A DNA stretch of 5,617 bases from an uncultured Candidatus Saccharibacteria bacterium (GTDB taxonomy: Bacteria; Patescibacteriota; Saccharimonadia; Saccharimonadales; UBA4665): NCBI GenBank assembly GCA_937988795.1, contig CALKHY010000158.1:1-5617 (forward strand). The letters run 5' to 3'. Both the position numbers and the translations under genes were made by a program. Below are positions 1 to 4,086 of the stretch, one piece after another. The first letter of the stretch is position 1; each line of letters opens with the position of its first letter. The notes below the pieces were generated by a model. It was not told where the DNA came from and did no database searches. It saw nothing but the letters and a program-made list of their open reading frames with translations.

Positions 1-232
1 GTCCTTCATAGTCAGCAGGCTCGATGTCCCCTAACCGCTTTTGAATAACGGTATTTATTTTGGCTATACCGATAACTTTCCAAGTTTCTGGACGATTTGG
101 GTCGACCTTATCAATCAATTTAACTTCGTCGCCGACCGATAGATCCTTATCGTCAAAAAGACGCCATGTTGACCTCTTATGGCCGGCAATTACCGCCCTG
201 GCTAATTCGTGATCTAATTTGAGTGCTTTCAT
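1..232 (-). CDS. ASCH-domain protein, 5' part (cut by window edge)
   Basis: Reading the minus strand from the ATG at 232 gives an open frame of 77 codons running off the left edge, so the C-terminus is not seen. The protein begins MKALKLDHELARAVIAG and has GHKRSTWR at residues 17-24, then a VGDEVKLI strand at about 33-40 and a second beta-rich stretch with VIGIAKI. A short N-terminal helix, a G-x-K-x-x-T-W-R turn and a GDE-V-L strand are typical of ASCH domains, a PUA-like beta-barrel fold linked to RNA binding; one ASCH protein, E. coli YqfB, is an amidohydrolase. Substrate and role here are unknown. The start has no Shine-Dalgarno sequence, but an extended -10 lies 7 bases upstream, so a leaderless mRNA is likely. 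Its promoter overlaps one arm of an inverted repeat (245-298). Confidence 0.75.
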   Translation of the reverse strand, partial: MKALKLDHELARAVIAGHKRSTWRLFDDKDLSVGDEVKLIDKVDPNRPETWKVIGIAKINTVIQKRLGDIEPADYEG

Positions 233-239
233 GGTGAGG

Positions 240-248
240 AGTATAGCA
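240..248 (-). promoter_or_regulatory. Extended -10 promoter of the ASCH gene
   Basis: The minus strand reads TGCTATACT: TATACT at 245-240 preceded by TG-n, a textbook extended -10. Seven bases separate it from the ATG at 232, which puts transcription start at or next to the A of the start codon. No good -35 at 17 bp is seen, which extended -10 promoters tolerate. Confidence 0.6.
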
Positions 249-298
249 CGGAAGCTACAAAACCAAGCAAAAAGCCCAGTATTTATAGCTTCCGTGCT
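245..298. repeat. 13-bp perfect inverted repeat beside the ASCH promoter
   Basis: AGCACGGAAGCTA at 245-257 is exactly complementary to TAGCTTCCGTGCT at 286-298, with 28 bases between. The promoter-proximal arm overlaps the last base of the ASCH -10 box and covers the spacer region. It could be an operator, or an RNA hairpin in readthrough transcripts from tRNA-Pro. There is no T-run directly after it in the minus direction, so it is not an obvious terminator. Confidence 0.6.
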
Positions 299-306
299 CT
301 TTTCCG

Positions 307-348
307 CCACACAAAAACCCGCTGCCAAAGCACCGGGTTTTTGTGTGG
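307..348. terminator. Hairpin terminator of tRNA-Pro, probably bidirectional
   Basis: A 15-bp perfect inverted repeat (307-321 with 334-348) has an AAAAACCCG arm and a CGGGTTTTT arm. Inside the 12-base loop, TGC (323-325) can pair with GCA (330-332). In the minus direction the T-run follows the GC core, as expected for an intrinsic terminator of the tRNA transcript; the A-run gives the same property on the other strand. The tRNA-proximal arm includes the encoded CCA end of the tRNA (346-348). Confidence 0.7.
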
Positions 349-422
349 TCGGGGTGACAGGACTTGAACCTGCGACCTCACGGCCCCCAGCCGTACGCGC
401 TAGCCAACTGCGCCACACCCCG
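346..422 (-). tRNA. tRNA-Pro (anticodon GGG), CCA encoded
   Basis: The minus strand from 422 to 346 folds as a 77-base tRNA. The acceptor arm CGGGGTG pairs perfectly with CACCCCG. A GCGC/GCGC D-stem is followed by a TACGG/CCGTG anticodon stem around the loop CTGGGGG, giving anticodon GGG, which reads CCC and CCU proline codons. The T-arm GCAGG-TTCAAGT-CCTGT follows, then discriminator A and a genome-encoded CCA. C at position 1 and the overall sequence resemble bacterial tRNA-Pro. A hairpin terminator begins immediately at the 3' end. A promoter-like element sits 10 bases upstream, but co-transcription with the structured RNA upstream (448-590) is also possible. Confidence 0.95.
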
Positions 423-432
423 TTAAGTAGCC

Positions 433-461
433 ATATAATGCAAGTTAGAGGCTGAGCTCAA
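433..461 (-). promoter_or_regulatory. Possible tRNA-Pro promoter
   Basis: On the minus strand TTGAGC (461-456) is followed after 17 bases by TTATAT (438-433), 10 bases before the tRNA 5' end. Spacing is ideal but the hexamers are only moderate. The -35 lies within the 3' strand of the proposed RNA closing stem. A further TATAAT on the same strand (477-472) lies inside that RNA and could be an alternative -10. Confidence 0.4.
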
Positions 462-590
462 AGCCGCTTGGATTATACCTGGTCGATCCCAAGTGGGTGC
501 CCGCACCTGACAACCACGGCTATCAGGCATGTAAGGCTCCCTATGCGAATGTTGTTCAGGATAATCATTCGCTTGGCCTCGGCCCAGCCA
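448..590 (-). ncRNA. Candidate structured small RNA, class unassigned (6S-like outline)
   Basis: This gap between the M50 gene and tRNA-Pro has no plausible ORF but strong RNA structure on the minus strand. The proposed 5' end near 590 follows a TATAAT box. GGCUGGG (589-583) pairs with CUCAGCC (456-450), and CGAGGCC (581-575) with GGCUUUG (465-459), together closing the molecule. After an internal loop, GAUUAUCCUG (566-557) pairs with the strand at 481-471 with one bulged U. The central region has a CCUGA/UCAGG hairpin (527-523 with 510-506). UCAGG can instead pair in CCUGA-A-CAAC / GUUG-UCAGG (560-551 with 514-506), so two exclusive folds are possible. A long interrupted rod with a central open region and about 140 nt length recalls 6S RNA, but I see no sequence hallmark of 6S and no SRP GGAAG motif. 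There is no terminator before tRNA-Pro, so processing from a joint transcript is possible. Boundaries are approximate. Confidence 0.5.
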
Positions 591-596
591 AAACTT

Positions 597-602
597 ATTA
601 TA
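597..602 (-). promoter_or_regulatory. Consensus -10 box before the structured RNA
   Basis: Perfect TATAAT on the minus strand (602-597), 8 bases past the M50 stop codon (613-611). Predicted transcription start is near 590, matching the outer end of the closing stem. The -35 region would fall in the last codons of the M50 gene and is weak (TTCTTA at 17 bp). Confidence 0.5.
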
Positions 603-610
603 CCCCTAAT

Positions 611-1231
611 TCACCCTAATAAGAAGACGTAAATAGCTTGGACGATATTGCCAACAATCGGCAATATAAACGGCGCGGCGAGCAAGAAGACGAAAATGAT
701 CATTAAAAAGCCGGCTGACTCTATGGCATACATGATCCTCTGAACCGGCTCCGGGGCTACTGCATACAACAGTCTCGAACCATCGAGCGGAGGAAATGGA
801 ATCATGTTGAACACAAAGAATGTTATGTTAATCTGAACAAAAATATCCAACATTGCAGCCAGGTCACTATCAAGACCAATCAAGCGCATTGCTGCCGAGC
901 CGATAACGGCCAGGCCAAGGTTAGTAAACGGCCCAGCCAAAGCAACCAGGGCTGCGCCGTATTCGCCGTACCGGACGCTGCGCGGATCAAAGGGCACTGG
1001 TCTTGCTATCAGGAGTGGAGGCAATCCAAGCATGATCATTACAACGGGCAAGCCGATCGTCATTAACAGATCAACGTGCTGTAGTGGATTGAGTGTTAAC
1101 CTTCCCTCGTCCTTTGCAGTCGTATCGCCCAACACATGAGCGACATAAGCGTGCATAGCCTCGTGGACCGTCAACGACACAAGGATGGAGATTATGACAA
1201 CTGCAAGGTTGGCTAGTGATAGATCGATCAT
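611..1231 (-). CDS. M50-family (site-2-protease-like) membrane metallopeptidase
   Basis: A 206-residue protein, nearly all hydrophobic, of the short group of M50 zinc proteases that cleave substrates within or next to the membrane. The zinc motif HEAMH lies at residues 23-27 inside the first membrane helix. GRLTLNPLQHVDL follows at about 43-55, typical of the YwhC-like subgroup. AGPFTN is at 99-104, and the third-ligand motif NMIPFPPLDGSR is at about 142-153 with Asp150. About five or six membrane segments are visible and no PDZ or CBS domain is present, so this is a minimal core enzyme that looks catalytically complete. Its substrate is unknown. The start ATG (1231) lacks a Shine-Dalgarno sequence and sits 9 bases after an extended -10, so the mRNA is probably leaderless or nearly so. 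The gene is divergent from rpmB and ends just before the structured-RNA promoter. Confidence 0.9.
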   Translation of the reverse strand: MIDLSLANLAVVIISILVSLTVHEAMHAYVAHVLGDTTAKDEGRLTLNPLQHVDLLMTIGLPVVMIMLGLPPLLIARPVPFDPRSVRYGEYGAALVALAGPFTNLGLAVIGSAAMRLIGLDSDLAAMLDIFVQINITFFVFNMIPFPPLDGSRLLYAVAPEPVQRIMYAIESAGFLMIIFVFLLAAPFILPIVGNIVQAIYVFLLG

Positions 1232-1240
1232 GACTTTGTT

Positions 1241-1249
1241 AGTATAGCA
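1241..1249 (-). promoter_or_regulatory. Extended -10 promoter of the M50 peptidase gene
   Basis: TGCTATACT on the minus strand (1249-1241), identical to the element before the ASCH gene. Its -10 ends 9 bases before the ATG at 1231. The upstream sequence GTCAAC overlaps, on the opposite strand, the -35 of rpmB, so the two divergent promoters share DNA. Confidence 0.6.
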
Positions 1250-1263
1250 AAACTTCCGCTTTG

Positions 1264-1292
1264 TTGACTTAAGGGGTAAAAAACGCTAAAAT
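1264..1292 (+). promoter_or_regulatory. rpmB promoter, sigma-70 type
   Basis: TTGACT (1264-1269), a 17-base spacer, then TAAAAT (1287-1292). Transcription would begin near 1299, leaving a leader of about 20 bases. This is the best two-hexamer promoter in the window, fitting a highly expressed ribosomal protein gene. Confidence 0.75.
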
Positions 1293-1321
1293 AAGGTGTT
1301 GAAAGAGGATTAGTAAAAGCT

Positions 1322-1522
1322 ATGCGTGTATGTGACATTACTGGCAAGGGCAAGCAGTTCGGCAACAACGTGAGCTTTTCCCAGCGCCACACCAAGAAGG
1401 TATGGGAGCCGAACCTGCAGAAGAAAACCTTGGTTATTGACGGCAAAAAAGTCACTCTCAAGGTTAGCACTCAGGCAATTCGCACATTGAAGAAAAAGGG
1501 CCTGCTCACTTCTGCAAAATAA
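1322..1522 (+). CDS. rpmB: 50S ribosomal protein bL28
   Basis: A 66-residue basic protein beginning MRVCDITGKGKQFGNNVS, the classic bL28 opening (R-V-C-x-x-T-G-K, then G-N-N-x-S). Next comes a TKKVWEPNLQKK stretch matching the conserved T-K-R-x-x-x-P-N-L-Q segment. The C-terminal half (VTLKVSTQAIRTLKKKGL) matches the V-x-V-S-x-x-x-x-R/K-x-x-x-K-K-G pattern. It is somewhat shorter than E. coli L28 (78 residues) and close to the Gram-positive form. It is a structural component of the large ribosomal subunit. The ATG at 1322 is preceded by AGAGGA at 1304-1309, a Shine-Dalgarno sequence at a rather long spacing of 12. It is transcribed alone on the plus strand from a strong promoter and ends at the terminator at 1539-1571. 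Confidence 0.95.
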   Translation: MRVCDITGKGKQFGNNVSFSQRHTKKVWEPNLQKKTLVIDGKKVTLKVSTQAIRTLKKKGLLTSAK

Positions 1523-1538
1523 CAGCTCCTTGGTATAA

Positions 1539-1571
1539 AAAACAGCCTCGCTTTTCCGGCGAGGCTGTTTT
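1539..1571. terminator. Bidirectional intrinsic terminator between rpmB and the MBL gene
   Basis: A 13-bp perfect hairpin: AAAACAGCCTCGC (1539-1551) pairs with GCGAGGCTGTTTT (1559-1571) around a 7-base loop. In the plus direction it ends in TTTT after the GC core; in the minus direction it ends in six T (from 1542-1537). It therefore serves both rpmB and the convergent minus-strand block. Confidence 0.9.
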
Positions 1572-1598
1572 CTTCGTGGCATTAAAGCTGCATTGCAT

Positions 1599-2225
1599 TT
1601 AAGACTTTTCGAGAACGATGAGCTGCATCGCGTCGCCCAGTTCGCCAATCTTTAGCTTAAGCTTGGGTAAGGTCTCTTTTGGCTCCATAGTTAGCAACTT
1701 AACGGCCTGTTCGAGCGTCTGCTGCGGTACTGGGAATGAGAGCACGCTGTCATCATAATGCGTCGGTATAACGACCTTCGGCTCAATCTTTTTGATGAGT
1801 TTCAGGGCACCAACGCCGTCGAGCGTATAGCCATTACCCCCGACTGGGACAATCATGACATCAACCATGCCAATGGCTTCCAACTGACTATCGCTTAGCT
1901 CAGGATATACATGCCCGGTTACCAATACACTCGTATCGTCAATAACAATCTTGTACATCGTTGCATTGCGCTGCCCCTCTTCGTCAACGTGTGCCCTTGC
2001 AGCAATGCCATAGATCGAAATACCTGATACCTCGTATTCGCCTGGCTGATCGATCGCAATCTTGGCGCCTTTTGGCGGGTTGGCGCGCTCGGACGTGAAC
2101 AAAGCTACATCGCCCTCCTTAGAAACACTCTTGGCACCAAGATCGCTCAAGTTGTCGTCTACAACCAGCCGTGCCTGCTTCCCGTTAATAACTACACAGT
2201 TAGCACCATAAAATTGTACGTCCAT
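1599..2225 (-). CDS. MBL-fold protein of the UlaG-like (COG2220) type, metal site lost
   Basis: A 208-residue protein with the layout of short UlaG-like metallo-beta-lactamase-fold proteins. It has an N-terminal MDVQFYGANCVVI strand pair, a DQPGEYEVSGISIYGI segment at about 59-74, a GMVDVMIVPVGGNGYTLD segment at 119-136, and EPKVVIPTHYD at 148-158. Active relatives have H-x-H-x-D-H where this protein reads TSERANPP (44-51), a His in the first strand (G-H-S-C) where this has GANC (7-10), and an Asp where this has VTGHVYP (102-108). Only His156 of the last motif remains, so hydrolase activity is unlikely and a structural, binding or regulatory role is inferred. AGGAGGT at 2238-2232 lies 6 bases before the ATG, the strongest Shine-Dalgarno sequence in the window. 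The regulator gene ends 17 bases upstream, so the two are almost certainly co-transcribed. It is the last gene before the terminator. Confidence 0.8.
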   Translation of the reverse strand: MDVQFYGANCVVINGKQARLVVDDNLSDLGAKSVSKEGDVALFTSERANPPKGAKIAIDQPGEYEVSGISIYGIAARAHVDEEGQRNATMYKIVIDDTSVLVTGHVYPELSDSQLEAIGMVDVMIVPVGGNGYTLDGVGALKLIKKIEPKVVIPTHYDDSVLSFPVPQQTLEQAVKLLTMEPKETLPKLKLKIGELGDAMQLIVLEKS

Positions 2226-2231
2226 AATATT

Positions 2232-2238
2232 ACCTCCT
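2232..2238 (-). promoter_or_regulatory. Canonical ribosome binding site of the MBL-fold gene
   Basis: AGGAGGT on the minus strand, 6 bases from the ATG at 2225. It fixes the start codon and contrasts with the first genes of transcripts nearby, which have no such site. Confidence 0.85.
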
Positions 2239-2242
2239 GCTG

Positions 2243-2854
2243 TTACGATGTCTGTAAGGCGTTATTTTTGTCAATCAGTACCTGTTTCTTCGAAGCAAGC
2301 ACTGTAGTAATAAACCGGTCTTTGATTTGGCGTCGATATTCAAATTCCTGCGGCGACATAATAGTGTATCGAATCTCTTTGCCCTCCTGGGCCTCAAGTT
2401 CGGCAACGAACTTTTGGAGCGCGTGCTGATTTACGTCGCCAACAATCAGCATGTCGATGCCACTGGATTCATCGCGGGTAAATTGTCCGGTGTACAGTGC
2501 AATTTCGACATTACCCAGCGCCCTCAGCTTCGTAATCTCGGCATTGAACGGAGAAGCCGTCTGCTGCTTACTGGCCACACCTTCAGCCTGTTGTGCAGCG
2601 CCGCCGCCAAAAATCATGCGGAGCGGCTCGTAAAACTCATACGACTGGTTCACTTCGTAATACAAGCGATTGTTTGTTGTATCGGATGCAATGATGCCAA
2701 TGCTTAGCAAATTAGCTAGTTCGCGCCGGACCGAATTGATCTGCTCATCGATTTTGCGGGTAATTTCCCGCACATAAAACGCCCGGTTGGGATTGCTGTA
2801 GAAAAGCTGTAGAAGCTTAACGCGCGTCTTCGACCCAAACAGTTGTTCGATCAT
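2243..2854 (-). CDS. Winged-helix regulator fused to an NTase-like domain
   Basis: A 203-residue protein in two parts. Residues 1-75 form a winged helix-turn-helix: LFGSKTRVKLLQLF, then FYVREITRKI, then INSVRRELANLLSIGII and a wing NRLYYEVN. This is the ArsR/MarR-like design of a DNA-binding regulator. A Gly/Ala/Gln-rich linker (about 83-101) leads to a second domain (about 104-200) resembling MNT-type nucleotidyltransferases, with ALYTGQFTRDESSGIDMLIVGDV at 119-141. Active NTases have G-S followed by D-x-D; here GS is GQ (123-124) and the first Asp is Gly132, leaving only Asp134, so catalysis is doubtful and ligand sensing is more likely. The ATG at 2854 lacks a Shine-Dalgarno sequence and lies 6 bases after an extended -10. 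It is co-transcribed with the MBL-fold gene 17 bases downstream. The target is unknown; autoregulation of the pair is a guess. Confidence 0.75.
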   Translation of the reverse strand: MIEQLFGSKTRVKLLQLFYSNPNRAFYVREITRKIDEQINSVRRELANLLSIGIIASDTTNNRLYYEVNQSYEFYEPLRMIFGGGAAQQAEGVASKQQTASPFNAEITKLRALGNVEIALYTGQFTRDESSGIDMLIVGDVNQHALQKFVAELEAQEGKEIRYTIMSPQEFEYRRQIKDRFITTVLASKKQVLIDKNNALQTS

Positions 2855-2860
2855 AGGATC

Positions 2861-2869
2861 ATTGTAACA
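2861..2869 (-). promoter_or_regulatory. Extended -10 promoter of the regulator gene
   Basis: TGTTACAAT on the minus strand (2869-2861), with the -10 hexamer TACAAT ending 6 bases before the ATG at 2854. Transcription would start at the start codon itself. It lies in the 37-base gap after miaA, so the regulator/MBL pair could be expressed separately from the upstream block. Confidence 0.5.
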
Positions 2870-2891
2870 AACTTACTAGTGGAACTGTATA

Positions 2892-3767
2892 TTATTTGCT
2901 CAGAAACGATGTAATTAGGTCTTCAATTTCTTCCGCCCTGTCAATCCAAACAATGTCCTTATTGCGCCTGAACCAAGTTTTTTGGCGCCGCGCATATTGC
3001 CAGTCGTACCGCGCAAATTGCTGCTTGGCCTCCTCGAGTGATATCCTGCCTTCAATATAAGGACGAAAGGCCTTGTATGCCGGCGCCTGCAGAGCCGGCA
3101 CATCCCAGCCGTATTGCTCCGACAGTCTCCGGACCTCCTCGACAAGACCCGCTTTGACCATGGCATCGACGCGGCGCGCTATTTTGTCACGCAGCACTTC
3201 GGGGTCTACTTGGAGCCCAATGACGAGTGTATTCGGGCGGAGGGGGGCACGAACCGCCGTTTCGCCGCCTGCCTCAATCGCGCGGATTAAATGGCGGGGA
3301 TTCCGCTCATTTCTCGGCAGCGGCAACCCCTGATCAATCAAGCGGGCCTGCAGCTCCTCTACCGATAGACTCTCTAGCTCCCTGCGCAATGCCGGATTGG
3401 CGGGCTTTCGCAAGCCAAAATTATAAATAACCGCATCTACATACAAACCTGTGCCGCCAACCAAGATCGGTAGTTTTCCACGACTAACAATGTCGTCTAT
3501 GGCGGCGTTGGCCAGCCGCTGAAAATCAGCAACGTTGAACGGCTCATCCGGGTTTACGACATCAATAAGATGATGCGGCACCATTGCTCGATCCTGGGGC
3601 GTTGGTTTAGCAGTACCAATGTCCATGCCGCGATATACCGTGCGCGAGTCAGCCGCCACAATCTCACCACCAAAGCGGCGCGCCAAATGCATGGCAAGGG
3701 CCGACTTGCCCGAAGCCGTTTGTCCAACAATTACAATCAGTGGAGTGTTTTCTGATCTGGATGCCAT
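2892..3767 (-). CDS. miaA: tRNA dimethylallyltransferase
   Basis: A 291-residue enzyme that transfers the dimethylallyl group of DMAPP to N6 of A37 in tRNAs reading UNN codons, the first step toward ms2i6A. The ATP/diphosphate loop GQTASGKS is at residues 15-22. DSRTVYRGMDIGTAKP follows at 40-55, then PHHLID, ILVGGTGLYVDAVIYNF, NPRHLIRAIE, and the C-terminal YARRQKTWFRRN that helps hold the tRNA. Length is near the family norm of about 300. The start is fixed: an in-frame TAA at 3776-3774 lies three codons above the ATG at 3767 and no other start codon precedes the Walker loop. This puts its first 31 bases inside the upstream alkyltransferase-like gene, in another frame. No Shine-Dalgarno sequence is present; a TATAAA 9 bases upstream suggests a leaderless transcript in addition to readthrough from thrS. 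Confidence 0.95.
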   Translation of the reverse strand: MASRSENTPLIVIVGQTASGKSALAMHLARRFGGEIVAADSRTVYRGMDIGTAKPTPQDRAMVPHHLIDVVNPDEPFNVADFQRLANAAIDDIVSRGKLPILVGGTGLYVDAVIYNFGLRKPANPALRRELESLSVEELQARLIDQGLPLPRNERNPRHLIRAIEAGGETAVRAPLRPNTLVIGLQVDPEVLRDKIARRVDAMVKAGLVEEVRRLSEQYGWDVPALQAPAYKAFRPYIEGRISLEEAKQQFARYDWQYARRQKTWFRRNKDIVWIDRAEEIEDLITSFLSK

Positions 3768-4069
3768 AGTAGCTTATTTATATCTACTTTATAGTCCTCC
3801 GATACGGCAACACCTTCCGCCCGGAGCGCAGCCGCGTGCGCAGCCTTGCCGCCGCCCGGCCAGCCGGACGCTAGGCCGCCAGACTTATTGACGACACGTT
3901 GCCATGGCAGGTCGCTGGGACCGTTATGCGCGATTTGCCCGACCTCCCACGCCACCCAAGGCGCGCCGCAAAGGGCAGCGATCTGACCATAGGTCATCAC
4001 CCTGCCCTTTGGTATTTGGGCCACCAGGTCGTACACTCGCTGCTTAAATGCGGCATCTATCCGGGGCAT
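3737..4069 (-). CDS. Alkyltransferase-like protein (ATL, MGMT fold)
   Basis: A 110-residue protein matching the DNA-binding domain of O6-alkylguanine-DNA alkyltransferases. RVYDLVAQIPKGRVMTYGQIAALCG (11-35) carries the helix-turn-helix region and LPWQRVVNKSGGLASG (54-69) the active-site region. The catalytic Cys of the P-C-H-R motif is Trp56 (PWQR), which defines ATL proteins: they cannot repair by alkyl transfer but bind O6-alkylguanine and pass it to nucleotide excision repair. The usual P-R-x-A-R-x-V-G, holding the arginine finger used for base flipping, reads PWVAWEVG (37-44), so that arginine appears lost. GAGGTG (4080-4075) sits 5 bases before the ATG. thrS ends 17 bases upstream, so it is translated from the thrS transcript. 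Its end overlaps the miaA start by 31 bases. Confidence 0.85.
   Translation of the reverse strand: MPRIDAAFKQRVYDLVAQIPKGRVMTYGQIAALCGAPWVAWEVGQIAHNGPSDLPWQRVVNKSGGLASGWPGGGKAAHAAALRAEGVAVSEDYKVDINKLLWHPDQKTLH
3777..3782 (-). promoter_or_regulatory. Possible internal -10 for miaA
   Basis: TATAAA on the minus strand (3782-3777), 9 bases before the miaA ATG and inside the 3' end of the alkyltransferase-like gene. It lacks the TG of an extended -10 and has no clear -35. The case rests on spacing and on the absence of a ribosome binding site. Confidence 0.3.
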
Positions 4070-4086
4070 TTCTGCACCTCACGTGC

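Noticed and set aside
219..455. A 78-codon plus-strand ORF containing GVTGLEPATSRPP.
   Set aside because: This is the well-known false protein from the antisense of a tRNA gene; it lies opposite tRNA-Pro and its terminator.
448..590. SRP (4.5S) RNA, tmRNA or RNase P RNA in the structured gap.
   Set aside because: No GGAAG/AGCA apical motif of SRP RNA, no tRNA-like ends of tmRNA, and far too short for RNase P RNA.
1228..1648. Two minus-strand ORFs opposite rpmB.
   Set aside because: They are antisense shadows of a clear bL28 gene, cross its promoter and the terminator, and show no family features.
2327..3430. Several plus-strand ORFs of 60-126 codons opposite the regulator and miaA.
   Set aside because: They overlap conserved minus-strand genes, lack ribosome binding sites and have low-complexity composition.
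3601..3650. MiaA reads DSRTVY where many enzymes have D-S-x-Q-x-Y.
   Set aside because: E. coli MiaA itself has DSALIY, so this position varies and the change is not a sign of lost function.
611..4069. UGA recoded to glycine (genetic code 25), known in some Patescibacteria.
   Set aside because: TGA ends the M50 and ATL genes at natural C-termini and no in-frame TGA is seen inside conserved genes here.
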